Shown: positions 36,601 through 47,337, numbered from the stretch's first letter. The stretch: DNA of 64,000 nt from Pogonophryne albipinna (GCA_028583405.1 CM053262.1:22320521-22384520); one strand, 5' to 3'. The notes: generated from the sequence alone by a model not told the origin. Program-made: numbers and translations.

Positions 36601-39600
36601 ACCGGGGTCTCTGTTCGACGAGGTCCGGAAGACCGCTCGGCTCAACCAGAGGCCGAGGAACGAGGAGAGCTCCAGCGAGGAGAGGTCTCCGTCCGCAGGG
36701 ACAACACGATCCCCCAAAAAGTCTCGCTCCAGAGGCTGGTCCCGGTCCTCCAGCCGGTCCAGGAGCCGGTCCCGGAGCTCCAGCTACTCCTCCAGGTACA
36801 ACCAGGACTTAAAGGTCACCTATTATGCAAAGTCCACTTCTTCATGTCTCTTCTACATCAACATGTGTCCCCTCTTCTTCATGTCTCTTCTACATCAACA
36901 TGTGTCCCCTCTTCTTCATGTCTCTTCTACATCAACATGTGTCCCCTCTTCTCCATGTCTCTTCTACATCAACATGTGTCCCCTCTTCTTCATGTCTCTT
37001 CTACATCAACATGTGTCCCCTCTTCTTCATGTCTCTTCTACATCAACATGTGTCCCCTCTTCTTCATGTCTCTTCTACATCAACATGTGTCCCCTCTTCT
37101 TCATGTCTCTTCTACATCAACATGTGTCCCCTCTTCTTCATGTCTCTTCTACATCAACATGTGTCCCCTCTTCTTCATGTCTCTTCTACATCAACATGTG
37201 TCCCCTCTTCTTCATGTCTCTTCTACATCAACATGTGTCCCCTCTTCTTCATGTCTCTTCTACATCAACATGTGTCCCCTCTTCTTCATGTCTCTTCTAC
37301 ATCAACATGTGTCCCCTCTTCTTCATGTCTCTTCTTCATCAACATGTGTCCCCTCTTCTTCATGTCTCTTCTTCATCAACATGTGTCCCCTCTTCTTCAT
37401 GTCTCTTCTACATCAACATGTGTCCCCTCTTCTTCATGTCTCTTCTACATCAACATGTGTCCCCTCTTCTTCATGTCTCTTCTACATCAACACGTGTCCC
37501 CTCTTCTTCATGTCTCTTCTACATCAACACGTGTCCCCTCTTCTTCATGTCTCTTCTACATCAACACGTGTCCCCTCTTCTTCATGTCTCTTCTACATCA
37601 ACACGTGTCCCCTCTTCTTCATGGCTCTTCTACATCAACATGTGTCCCCTCTTCTTCATGTCTCTTCTACATCAACATGTGTCCCCTCTTCTTCATGTCT
37701 CTTCTACATCAACATGTGTCCCCTCTTCTTCATGTCTCTTCTACATCAACATGTGTCCCCTCTGTGGAAAGAGACTCTGAAAGTTTCAGGAACAAAGATT
37801 CTCTCTCTTTTTGATCCATTTCTATAAAAACCTGTCTGAAAATGAGCTGATCAGATTTTGGCCACTTTGTGATGTCATAACGATGTTTTGGCTTGTGTAA
37901 CCATTAGCCAATCAGCAACCAAGGTAACCCCCCCCCCCCCCCTTATCACCTGAATCTCCTCCTAGAGCACCATTGTGTTCTTTTTAACCAAATGTCTCTC
38001 AGAGGGGCGTGGGGAGGGGCTCCTTATTTTCATCTAAAGTAACAGACCGAAAATCAGCACTTTTGAAACAGAGGGGATTATGGGTAATGCTGCAATGATC
38101 TGTTTGGTGTTTCAGCCAATCAGAGACAGGTTCTGTATATATCTGAGACCTGTGATATATTGATGAAAAACAGTATAATAAGGGACCTTTTTAATGAATA
38201 ACACCCGAGGGGGCAAAATGTCTCTTTTAATCTAAGAGGTCGCTCACCCTTGGTCTAAAAGCAAAAACCTTTTGTACTAGAGTTCAAATGTAATTTATAA
38301 CACATTTTCTTTCAGGAGCCGCAGCAGGAGTCGGAGGAGACGGAGAAGAGGGCGGTCGCGCTCTCGTAGCACCACATATCGAAGGAGTCACAGGTACCCA
38401 ACCATCTCTTTATATTTCTCCATTGTGACTCTAAAGGCCCGGACACACCGGCCGTCGATAGATGTCGGGCCGTCGATGAGCGTCCTGTCGCCCTACTCAG
38501 ATTGGTGTGTCCGGCACCATCGTGTCTTTTCGGCCGTGCCGACACTGCCGGCTGTCGGCAAAATAAATCACTCATATTGGCTGTTCAGCTTAGCGAATCA
38601 GTGCATGAGAAGCGAAACGGAAGTGAAGAAGGCACACACAGACGGCTATTATTTTTCATTTTCCAATACCGCACTAAACGTGTTTTCGATTATAAGTCGT
38701 TATGTGAAACAGCCTCTTTTGAATGACGAATACACACTACCGCCACCTGCTGGTAAGGAGAGTTATTGCCACTCACGCATGCGCAGTGCGTACATGCTAC
38801 TTGGCCGTCGGCTGAAGTCTTTGCGGTGTGTTCCAGTGTGACTTTTTGGCCCAGGCGCAGGAGACGTGAGACGACACAACAATCGGGTCCGTCGGGACGT
38901 GTTCTTTGGTGTCAGTTTGGTGTGTCGGGGCCTTTATTTGCGTTCATTCCTTAAGACTCTTTCTAACCGTGTGTGTCTTTTTCTCTTCCCTCTTTCAGTC
39001 GTACGTACAGTCGAAGTCGTTCCAGAAGTCGCTCGCGTCATCGCCGTCGGAGATCAAGGTATGTTAGCTTTTTAATGAGCTAACTCGAAAAAAAAAATCA
39101 TGTGGGGTGTCACTTAGTGATAAACATGCTCATGTATATAAGGTTTCAAATACTAGTTTGAAAAGATTGATCAGACTAGAAAATGACAGAGTTAATATGA
39201 TAGCATAGAAAGAATGAATGCTGAGGACACTTTCAGGATTATTCTGTCATTATAGAATATTATTGATTAACTACTCTTCAGAATCAGAAACAGGTTTATT
39301 ACCAGGTAGGTTGACACGTACGAGGAATTTGACTTGATGTCGTGGTGCGTACATAAAAGTAAAAACACAGATAGAGAACTAGAAAAATATTTAAAAATAT
39401 AACAGTATTTACATAGAAATGGAATAATAAAAATCCCTTCGAGCAAAGTGATATGAAATGATATCTCTGTATGTTAACGCAGGTCCGACTCCTACGACAG
39501 CTATTCCAGTCGTAGTCGCAGTGCGAGCAGGAGGCGAGGGCGCCGGAGGAGTCGCAGCTACAGGAGCTCAGAGCGCCGGTCCCGGTGAGAAACTGCCGAA

Positions 39601-39741
39601 AGTCTCAGTTCAATCCTTCCTGTATCTGCATTTTAGATTATCACCATAACAAACTAAGCATTTAACATTGTCTCCTTCATGTTTTTCCACAGGTCCTCCC
39701 GCTCCTCCAGCCGCAGCTCGTCCAGCAGCCGCTACAGCTGA
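24596..39741 (+). CDS. nktr: NK-tumor recognition protein, cyclophilin-RS protein, 16 coding exons
   Basis: Coding exons: 24596-24653, 25123-25197, 27100-27207, 29712-29756, 30872-30959, 31598-31627, 32472-32617, 33192-33405, 33507-33668, 33764-33851, 34251-34399, 34480-36795, 38316-38393, 38999-39058, 39483-39584 and 39693-39741. Every junction keeps phase; the total is 1,255 residues (about 1,460 in human as I recall). Residues 1-180 are a cyclophilin peptidyl-prolyl isomerase domain: [30 protein letters not shown] with the catalytic Arg and Phe, NGSQFF, and PHLDGVHVVFG. Next come a Ser/basic linker ([12 protein letters not shown]), the conserved WKEEMKR...WSKGDKL (about 360-388), RS repeats (about 500-555), GQKPWKPSY (about 605), a Lys-rich segment (about 855-895), NFKWRPLKG (about 1045) and C-terminal RS repeats. 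RS domains point to nuclear speckles and pre-mRNA processing. The start is the first ATG after the acceptor. Confidence 0.97.
26805..26979. repeat. Long palindrome, 76-bp arms, nktr intron 2
   Basis: Left arm 26805-26880, right arm 26904-26979, with a spacer of about 23 bp. The arms are inverted copies with few mismatches and contain tgacgt/acgtca and ggcgcc words. A small foldback element is the simplest origin. Confidence 0.88.
27329..29524. mobile_element. hAT-type element with nested LINE, nktr intron 3
   Basis: Left end CAGAGGTTCTCAA, right end TTTGAGAACCACTG, with a perfect 8-bp duplication CTCTAAGG at 27321-27328 and 29525-29532. Near the ends are the caaggaccccyy and cggaccccc motifs of the common vertebrate 'CAGTGGTTCTCAAA' hAT group. 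The interior holds a CA tract with a C run (27638-27698) and an L2-type LINE fragment in reverse. No transposase frame seen. Confidence 0.9.
27795..28769 (-). pseudogene. L2-type LINE ORF2 N-terminal part with AP-endonuclease domain
   Basis: A minus-strand frame of 324 codons. After a leader of about 110 residues it shows endonuclease motifs: [28 protein letters not shown] (catalytic Glu), VLIYRPPKP and [10 protein letters not shown] (Asp/Asn box). The frame breaks near 27930, after [11 protein letters not shown], and the histidine box and the whole RT are missing. The 5' leader of the LINE seems to continue to about 29400. A LINE fragment that keeps its 5' part but lacks its 3' part is unusual. 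Not functional. Confidence 0.8.
31722..32350. mobile_element. Teleost interspersed repeat, probably LINE-derived, nktr intron 6
   Basis: Begins with the tcaatcaatcaatgtttatttatatagccc motif, then cacaaatg...gtctcaggggacttcacag, then gagcaacagaggagggatccctctcccaggacgg. This series of words is shared by a very common fish repeat, usually a LINE 3' region read in reverse. The right limit is approximate. Confidence 0.55.
34480..36795 (+). CDS. nktr: nktr large RS-domain exon (coding exon 12)
   Basis: A 2,316-bp exon coding most of the disordered region. The acceptor is ...cttaacag|A and the donor is CCAG|gtacaa; codon AA|A crosses the left junction to give KL, as in the family. It has two RS blocks and two basic lysine-rich tracts (near 34590-34680 and 35880-35990), separated by acidic Ser/Glu patches ([16 protein letters not shown]). 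The open frame does not stop at the donor but runs on through the intronic minisatellite to 37780. The family's C-terminal RS exons continue at 38316, so the donor at 36796 is the real boundary. Confidence 0.95.
36813..38190. mobile_element. TTAA-type element with internal minisatellite, nktr intron 12
   Basis: The left end aggtcacctattatgc follows TTAA (36809-36812); the right end gtataataagggaccttt precedes TTAA (38191-38194). The ends are imperfect inverted repeats (aaaggtcmcytattat). The unique part (about 37763-38190) has accaatcag-type words and a C run. Nearly two-thirds of the element is the 37-bp array, which begins about 25 bp inside the left end. It starts only 17 bp after the nktr exon 12 donor. 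Confidence 0.8.
36838..37762. repeat. 37-bp minisatellite, 25 copies, nktr intron 12
   Basis: The unit is ttcttcatgtctcttctaca followed by tcaacatgtgtcccctc. 925 bp is exactly 25 units by position. Variants are few: ctccatg once, cttcttcatc in two neighbours, cacgtg in four consecutive copies, atggctc once. The clusters of shared variants show local unit-by-unit spread. The unit has no stop in any + frame; since 37 is not a multiple of 3, each frame cycles through the same Cys/Leu/Ser/His-rich series. Confidence 0.95.
38432..38936. mobile_element. Miniature DNA element with GC-rich inverted ends, nktr intron 13
   Basis: Left end TAAAGGCCCGGACACACC and right end GGTGTGTCGGGGCCTTTA are inverted copies with one mismatch. 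About 505 bp. The interior has repeated ccgtcg/gtcggc words and no transposase. A TAA/TTA duplication of PIF/Harbinger type would fit but cannot be proved from one copy. Confidence 0.75.
39280..39425. repeat. Interspersed repeat fragment, nktr intron 14
   Basis: The words aatcagaaacaggtttatta and ttgacacgtacgaggaattt match a repeat tail very common in fish introns (SINE- or LINE-derived). Limits are approximate. Confidence 0.45.
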
Positions 39742-40276
39742 GAGGGAACAAAAAACCACACAGTCTGGACACAAAAACTATGACTGTAATCACAGGTCAG
39801 CAGATAAAGCTCAGAGAGGAAGAGTTGTATTCCTTCTTGTTACATGTTTATAATGGGACAGTCTTTGAGGAAATGAATGTAAATAAGTAAACCACTTTAC
39901 AGGCAGAGCTTCTTATGAAGTGACTCTCAAAGCTGACAATAAGCTATAAAAAGTGTTTTTATGAGAAAAATGTCCATATTTTATACTGTATATTTTGTTT
40001 ATTCCTTTTTAACTTGTTTTTCTTACATTGAAATGGATAATTATTATACTGTAAGTGTCTAATCCGCTCAGTTCTGACGTGTTTGAGGAGTTATAGGTTG
40101 AAGTTATGCCTTAAATTCAGATTTTAAAAAGTTATTGCCTTTTGTAGCAGGGTATTCAAGCTGTGATTTATGTTCATCTCATTCTTTATTATTGTATCAT
40201 GAATGTTAAAAGCTGTACTCAAAGTATAGTCTCTCTGATTTGCATTGTATTCAAACAGTTATGAATGTGTATGCTG

Positions 40277-40282
40277 AATAAA
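40277..40282 (+). terminator. nktr: nktr poly(A) signal
   Basis: AATAAA about 536 bp after the nktr stop codon, followed within 30 bp by a T/G-rich stretch. It is the first clean canonical signal in the 3'UTR. Confidence 0.7.
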
Positions 40283-40566
40283 TACCACAGCTTCTTAAGT
40301 CTCTCTGTTGTTCCTCACTATGTACAGTAGATGATCAGTTAACCTTTACAATGGCGCCATCTACCTTTCAATTCAGAACTGCATTGTATTTTTATTTTCA
40401 TCCTGGCCAATTTAAGTGCATGTATGACATGTGTCAAACATTACAAATGCACTGACCAAATGCTAACTGTACTCTTCTGACGATATAATCTTAGATATTG
40501 TGCAAAAAAGAAATGCAATCGCAATTTGGTGCTTTATAGAAATTTAGAAAAAGGGAGTCTATTCAA

Positions 40567-40650
40567 GGGAAAAGGAAGTTTGGGGCTCTCTGCTGGAACT
40601 GCTACCCCCGCGACCCGACCACGGATAAGCGGAAGAAGATGGATGGATGG
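40567..40650 (+). mobile_element. RTE-type LINE, 84-bp 3'-end insertion
   Basis: Matches the last coding bases, stop and GATG tail of the copy at 7505-9036 almost base for base. It is flanked by a perfect 12-bp duplication GAGTCTATTCAA (40555-40566 and 40651-40662). A complete retrotransposition footprint in miniature. Confidence 0.93.
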
Positions 40651-40734
40651 GAGTCTATTCAATTGCAAATCCTTAATTGAAAAAACATTTGCAAATATGT
40701 GTGTACACTAAAAACTCTTGTCTGTCTTTACTGG

Positions 40735-40771
40735 AAAATACACCCCAAAAAGCAGAATAGGGCCCCTTTAA
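40735..40771. repeat. Single right end of a TTAA element
   Basis: caccccaaaaagcagaatag then ggccccttTAA at 40768-40771 matches the right end of the TTAA family at 4947 and 2405. No matching left end nearby, so it is a remnant. Confidence 0.5.
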
Positions 40772-41506
40772 TGTTTAACCCAACAATACCTCATGTCCAT
40801 ACTGAGGTCATAACTTGGCAATAGTAGACACACTGCAACAGGATTGGATTAATGTTTCCTTCACAAAAAAGCTCCGACAGTAACCCTTTTATTAACAGCA
40901 GGTGTTTTATGTTGCTCCTTCCAGAAGGTGGAAGCTTTATTGAGCTCAGGTTTCATGAGGAAAAATCATTATCCTGCTGTCACTTTCTGCTAAAATAGAT
41001 GGTTCTCTCCTCACACAATTTCTCTCTTTCATTTGTCTTCGTCGGAAATGTTGATATGAAATATAGTTTGTTTTTGCTGTTAGGAGAAGCCAAACTACAC
41101 TATTACACATCCACATGTAGATCAAAGTAAATACCTCTAATGCTGTAAGATGTTGTTTTTTTAGTGGTCAGCCTCCCTGCTGCCACCCTGACGCTGAGGC
41201 TCAGAGTGATGGATGGAACCTGCTCCAGGTGCAGATCGATATTTTTCCCAGCTTGTTATGAACGTATTGACTTCTGCTTCATACGGTCTGCTCAGGAGTG
41301 AGCGATGGGGTCCAGGGATCCTCCAGGGGGGGGGGGGAGACAAGGCTGCATTACTAACTGGGCAAAGTGGGAAACTGCCCCGGGCCCTCAGAAGATATTG
41401 GCCCCAAAATGTGTTAAGAAATGTAACGTCAAACTTTTTTTTACATCTGATTGTTCAAGCACATTTGCACGGATGCTATACATCATGGTAAACAGAGTAT
41501 TATTAA

Positions 41507-41700
41507 AGGGGCCCTATGTTTTGCCTTCACTGTAGTGTGTTTATAGGTTTCTGTGCATGTAAATGGTCTGCAAAGGCTAAAATCCCATCACTATGGAACA
41601 CGTATGCTCCTATTGGCTATCGCTCCAACATATTGTAGGCCAAGGGACGGGACATATCTAAGCGGTTGACCAATCACAACAGAGCAGGCCAGCTAAACAT
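41507..41700. mobile_element. TTAA-type miniature element, left part
   Basis: TTAA (41503-41506) then aggggccctatgttttgcc, followed by the family blocks ggtctgcaaaggc, ctattggctatcgctccaac, gggacatatctaagcggttg and accaatcacaacagag. It breaks off near 41700. Confidence 0.65.
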
Positions 41701-41756
41701 TTTGGTCTCTTAAAATGTGATGGATATTGATAAAATGATACTTGTTGCATTTAGGT

Positions 41757-42333
41757 CACATGTATCAAACTCAAGGCCCGGGGGCCAAATCAGGCCCTTG
41801 GTGGATTTAATTTCGGCCCGCAGGATAATTTCTAATTACTAGATCTGGCCCGCCGGTATATTGCACGCACACCTTCACTCCATCCTGAGGGTCTCCTCCG
41901 CTCAGAGCCTGAGCCCAAACATTGATGACCTAGCACCCAAGATGAGATGCCAAGTATCTGAACTAGCATCACAGAGCAGCACACTGAGTTCAATGGATGT
42001 TTCCTTCTGCACTTTGTCTCTCACGACAACAGGGCATGTTTGGTTTTCTCTTTGAGGGGAATAGTTTTGTTGAAGCTGTTGTTGGCCTGTGGGAAAATGT
42101 AATCATAAGAAATGACTCTGGAAAAGCTGCAGATAGAGCCGTAAGAAATTAATGCAACTGATTATTTAATGTTTAATGTTGTTTAGGCAATTGAAGCTTT
42201 GTTAGTTCCACGTTTAATATGTGCAATAAGTTAATTTCAATACGTTATGCAATAAACATTGAACCAGTCCGGCCCTCGACTAGTACCCATTTTTTTATTT
42301 TGGCCCACTGTGTATTTGAGTTTGACCCCCCTG
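41757..42333. mobile_element. hAT-type element, degraded
   Basis: The left part has tatcaaactcaaggcccggg and the right part has gtatttgagtttgaccccc then ctg, inverted in the style of the element at 16127. The middle has ggcccgc/ggccctcg words of the same group. No clean duplication found. Confidence 0.6.
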
Positions 42334-42679
42334 ATTTAGGGTAGTGATGTGGTTTATAATAATTTACACACCATCAAAACACACAATTATTACTATTATA
42401 AACATTCAAGAAATGATAGGGGCTTTAGGAGACACACTCATTGCTATGTTGTTGTTATTTTCAGTTTAAATTATATATTTTTTAAATAAAATTGCTAAAT
42501 CAAATCACCAAAGACCCTAATTTAGTCCAATAATTGAAATTCTCACATTTTCTCTAATTATGGTTATATTTAACTTCGCAAATTGTGATATTAAAATGTG
42601 ATATGATGTTTATATATGTCACAACACATTTATATATATTGTATAATTAAATTGAGTTATATAATGACTTTTGTACTTT

Positions 42680-43150
42680 GATCAAATGCATGAACTTCCG
42701 GGCCTCCGCATAGTCTGGCCCGTGACGTCACACAGTTGCAGGAGCGCACTGACAGGAAGCGCACTCAGGTGTTTGCGCCATATGGAGCTGCGTGTCCTTC
42801 CCAATGTCCCTGCTTACGCCAGAAAATAAAGAAATAAAGAAAGTATCCTACAAAGAGAAATGCGCCTCTCTGCCAACTCCACGTGAAACAGTGCGGTGTC
42901 CCTTTAACAGCGTCTGACAAAAAGCCCATATGATCCCCGAGCTCCAATCACCAATTCCTCCTGCAAAAGCAGCCTCTGCATTTTTGTCTGTCTGAATGCT
43001 ACAGCAGCACGGGGGGAAACAGGATTGAGGATAAGAGCAAAAACTGAAGAAATGTAACAATTGCACGGTCCTTTTCATGGCGGAGGGAAAACTGCTGCGG
43101 AAGGAGTTATTCTGGGACTCCTTTGAGCCTCGAAACGCTGGATCAAAATG
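42680..43150 (+). promoter_or_regulatory. Candidate zbtb47 first exon and promoter
   Basis: A locally GC- and CpG-richer island with a perfect cAMP-response palindrome TGACGTCA at 42723-42730. It ends in ...atcaaaATG|gtaggc, a start codon directly followed by a GT donor at 43151. Joining this ATG to the zbtb47 exon at 60766 reads [10 protein letters not shown] in frame; I recall the human protein starting M-LLVEKTTD, so the arrangement fits. An upstream ATG at 43077 begins a 26-codon frame that overlaps this start. This is inference: 17.6 kb separate the pieces, and any other exon ending in ATG would work. Confidence 0.4.
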
Positions 43151-43351
43151 GTAGGCTTCACAGGAGAGCGCTGCATTTTTGTTTATTTGTCTGTGTCCTG
43201 CTTTGATCTCTTGCACATTTCAGCTACTTAGCAGGCCGATGAAAACTTGCCACACTTTGTGCCTCCTTGTGTGTTTGCAGCAGGCACACCGTGTATCTCT
43301 GTGTAAAGTTTGTAACTTGCAGACATGGCACAAGTTGGAAATTGAAGCTGC

Positions 43352-43825
43352 TTGGAAGAATGCAATGGCTACAATAGCCACATTGATGCAGAGAAGGAGT
43401 TAAATTCTTTCATATCAGGGCGCTCCTGCACACAAAAAAGGGCTCAGGTCGTGACTGGTGCAAATGTAGACAGGATGAGAGAAAGTCCTTTAGAGCAGGA
43501 CAAGTTTGACATGCATGCATACATTAGAGATCCATCTAATGGAGGAGATGTCACTCTTCATGTCGTAATAACTTCATTTGTTGCAGGTGACCCTCAGGTA
43601 GAGGTGCTATCAGCTTGTTTGAAGTGTCCTAGTACAATGAAATGCAGATTCCACAGTCTGACAGTCAAAGCAGAACTGTTTTACTGGATTAATCAGAATC
43701 AGGAATGCTCTATTTGTCCCGCATCAGGGAAAAGTACAGTATTACAACATCAAGAGTGGAGTGGACATATTATACAAAGTATGCACACTTTATTCATAAA
43801 AAAACCGATAAGTACACCATGGTAA
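43352..43825 (+). other. Unrecognised open frame
   Basis: A frame of 157 codons opens without an ATG; the first in-frame ATG is at 43473. It is rich in Cys and His (for example CLKCPSTMKC and CSICPAS) but I cannot match it to a family. No clear splice sites define an exon. It may be a decayed transposon piece or chance. Confidence 0.2.
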
Positions 43826-45984
43826 AATAGTGGCAAAATATCTTTAAAAAAGTGACCATGTAAACATATTGAAGTAGGTGGTAACGTTTACAGATTTAAA
43901 GAAAAATACAGTGTATTGCACAAAGTTTGATATTCACAAGCAGTTTTAAGCACAAAAGGGATATGTTTGCATCCTCTTAGCATTTCCCCCATGTTTTTAT
44001 TCCCCTTACATGATACGAAGATAGCCGAGCACAGACAGACTTATGGGAATGGAGAGGCAGACAGTGCACTCTGTCTCCAGGGTCATATTAGGATGCCTCA
44101 TTAGGAAAGCATGTGGAGCCTGATGCAGTGGTGGAGTAATCCCAGTGCGCGTTCACATCTGGAGGCTTGGGTTAATATCTGGGTCAGGGTCAGCGGGGTC
44201 AGATCTGGTGCTAGCTGGGTGGCTTCTGGTGCTGCAAAGAGAGAAGGAGAGAGGTTTTTTAGTCTATTGGTGAGTAATCTGCGAAGTGTAATGCGCCGGT
44301 GATCTGAGATACTGTATCTTTTGAGTGTTTGTGCCCCCGATAATTTCTGTTTGTTGACATGAAAAGCTGATTAGTGTGTGCTAATTTTGTTTTTATCATT
44401 AGCCTCACATAACCGCCCTTATTTGTGGATGGGTTACTGAACAGGCAAAGGGGTTTAGGGGCCCCAAGCCTGGACCAGAGCCTCTGTATGAAGAGACTGT
44501 TCACATTTACTGTAGGAAAGTGAATAAAAAACACTAAAGAGACACAAAAAATAGACGCAAATGTCAAAGAGATGACAAGGGATCACAGAAACATTACAAA
44601 AAGTGCATGACGATTGAAAATGACTAAAAGAGACATGAAATAGCTGTTAGTAGTTTCTTGATCTCTTTTAATCTGTGGTCTGGATTGCCTTTAACATGCT
44701 ACAAGATCCATTGAATCATAATCCGCCTACCCTTTATTCGAATGATTGTGTTTCTCCAAATACGATGGATTTGCACAAAGATAAACCTGTTTCTCTGCCA
44801 ACTTTTAAATGTTTGAAGCGTTTTTTTCTGTGGGCCACCTGACTGAGTTTAATCTCAGCGTTGTCAGGTCCTGAGTAGCTCCTTCTCTCTCCTCGCAGGG
44901 TGCTGTGAGTTTTATGTAACTGCCTATTCAGAGCATTCCTGCCCACCCTTGACTTCGAGGCGTCACTGTCTCTGGGTGCTGAGCGAGGAAACGGTCTTTA
45001 GTCCTTGTGACAAGTGCAGCCATTCCCGAGCCCTGGCAACAAACTCCAGCTCTCCGTGGAAACTCGGAGCATACTGTAGGTGCTGCTTATTTATGCCCCT
45101 GAGATTAAGAACAGTGGACAAGGCTGCAGAGAGCAAGGTCAAACTCACATGGCTTATGTTATGTAAGGTGGCTTTTGTTCTTGTTGGTTAAATTGGCACA
45201 AGTTTGTCCGACGGGGTGGATTTTACTCTTGGTATAAATTCACATTTTTATTGTTTTTCTCAGCAGTGCCAGCCTGGGAAAAACAGTTACTTTAATCTAT
45301 CCCGTATGGCACTTCACTTCAAAGAGTCAAACAGGCTTTCTTTTTGTATGTACACCTTAAATGAGGATTTCAATTAGCTTTCCATTGACATACATTTATA
45401 AACGTGTTCTTAGCTGAATCCAGAAAGAGAGACTAAGGAAGACGGGAGTGAGTTGCCATGCTGTTGTTGTAGAAAATAAACACAAAGAACAACATACAAA
45501 CACGAAAACAAATAACTTATTTATTGAATTCATCTGTGGTGTTGTAAAAATACACTTATTTGGTTTATTTGCAGACAGTTTGATAAGAAGATTGATCTCT
45601 TTGTAGACTTAATATGAAGCTACAGCTAGTGGTTGGTTAGCTTAGCGTGAGGCCTAGGAAACAGCTAGCCTAGCATAGTTTGAGGCTGACAAAATATGCC
45701 CATCAATGTCTCTAAAGCGTACTAATAAAGCACTTTATGGTTGTTCAATATATAAAACAAACTATTTGCTGTTTTACTGGTATAGTGTGTGCGACAATGT
45801 ATCGGCTGGTTAGCTTAGCATGAAGCCAGGGCAAACGGCTAGCTTAGCTTAGTTCGAAGGCAACCAAATATGCCCACCAGTGTCACTGTAAAGCATAGTA
45901 TAAAGCAAGTATCCATACATAAACTATTAACTATTTTACAGGTGTTATGTGTCTGACAATATATCAAGGAAGTGACTGCTCCTA

Positions 45985-46190
45985 CATTACATTACATGTT
46001 ACTTGTTAGACGCTTTTATCCAAAGCGATTTACTCAATACTGTGGGCAATCTCCACAGGAGCAATTTGGGGTGAAGTTTCTTCCACAGGGACACAACGAC
46101 ATGCTGACTGCAGTGGGGTTTGAACCTGTGCTCCCCTGATCCGAACACCAACGCACTAGTCCACTGCTCCGTGCCAAGAAATGTCCAATG
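45985..46190. repeat. Common teleost SINE-like repeat
   Basis: The words acattacattacatgttac, gacgcttttatccaaagcga and gcagtggggtttgaacctgt are the landmarks of an abundant fish repeat. The gtttgaacc word resembles a tRNA-type B box, so a tRNA-related SINE is possible. Confidence 0.5.
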
Positions 46191-46440
46191 CATGACCTCG
46201 TAAGGTGTTGCTAAAAGGCTATGCTTAGCTAACCAGTTGATGTACATTCAATGTTTTTTTGTGTCCAACTGTTTACCAGGAAGCCAATGATGATCACAGT
46301 CTCCAAAATGTGAAACTATTCTTTTAAGCTCATATTCATAATTTCTCTGTCCTGCATTGATTGGCTGTGGCTAAAGAAAGGCGACGCTCCTCCTCTACCT
46401 TTCCTCTTTGTCCTCTCTGACCTTCTATCGAACATATCAA

Positions 46441-46491
<51 letters not shown>

Positions 46492-47059
46492 TTCCTGCCA
46501 CACCACTGAGATTCCTCTGATAAGGAGCACTTTAGAGTCTTGTGTTGCGTCTCCCGTGTGTGTGTCCTACTATGAAAGGGATAATAAAGATATCTCAATT
46601 TCATCGTGTAATGGCCCTCGGGTATGTCTGCACCTGCTCGCCGCTTCACATCTGAGTGATCTGTTGTCTCTAATGGATCACTTCAAAGGTGCATCGTTCA
46701 CTCTTTGTGCCTTAAATTCGGGCAAATCACATTTTGACACTCCAGTGACTTTTTTATGATATATGACAATGGGAAATATCTCCCTCTGTCTTTATTGCGC
46801 CACAGGTATTTGGTTTCACACATCTGTGATCACTGATGAATTTGAATGCACATGCGTGTGCGGTGCTGGCTTGGGAACAGTGTGTGATGACTCCAGCGGA
46901 GCGGTGGTGTGTGAAGCGTTGTAACGTGTGTGTGTGTGTGTGAGGAGGAGATGCCAGCAGCACCACGGGCCTCTCTCTTGGCCGGGCTTCCTGACTCAGC
47001 GCTTCCTCTCCTAGCTCCGAGCTGGCAGAGCTTCAGTGCGGACGCTCCAACCTCATCAC

Positions 47060-47060
47060 T

Positions 47061-47126
<66 letters not shown>

Positions 47127-47213
47127 CCGCCCCTGGGCAGCCTCTTTGATTTACCAACTGCCCGTCATCTCAACCAGCCAGTTGATGTCTTCTTTCAACA
47201 TCACTTCTGATTG

Positions 47214-47249
<36 letters not shown>

Positions 47250-47337
47250 CCGCCCCTGGGCAGCCTCTTTGATTTACCAACTGCCCGTCATCTCAACCAG
47301 CCAGTTGATGTCTTCTTTCAACATCACTTCTGATTGT

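Larger units (their letters stand above)
24581..40300 (+). other. nktr: nktr transcript region with 3'UTR and poly(A) signal
   Basis: From the acceptor before 24581 (15 nt of 5' leader ahead of the ATG) to just beyond an AATAAA at 40277-40282. The 3'UTR (39742 to about 40300) is AT-rich and is followed by a T/G-rich stretch (ctctctgttgttcc), as expected for cleavage. A non-coding exon ending at 23146 probably precedes it. Confidence 0.7.

Noticed and set aside
36838..37762. CRISPR-like array
   Set aside because: Units are contiguous with no unique spacers, the genome is eukaryotic and there are no cas genes; it is a minisatellite. The same applies to 13983-14833 and 48484-50535. The 91-bp/CA array at 47060 has CA spacers, not unique ones.
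36466..37827. 453- and 329-codon frames plus the 1,099-codon frame as one CDS
   Set aside because: The part after 36795 is the intronic 37-bp array. The real nktr exon stops at the GT donor and the conserved RS exons resume at 38316 in phase.
38425..38841. 138-codon frame in nktr intron 13
   Set aside because: Lies inside a miniature element with inverted ends and has no recognisable domain; splice sites of nktr skip it.
43077..43150. Short MAEGKLLRKEL frame as a coding exon of its own
   Set aside because: It ends in a stop both with and without splicing to zbtb47. It is better seen as an upstream frame in a 5'UTR.
46100..46140. tRNA gene from the gtttgaacc word
   Set aside because: No cloverleaf around it; the word belongs to a SINE-like repeat.
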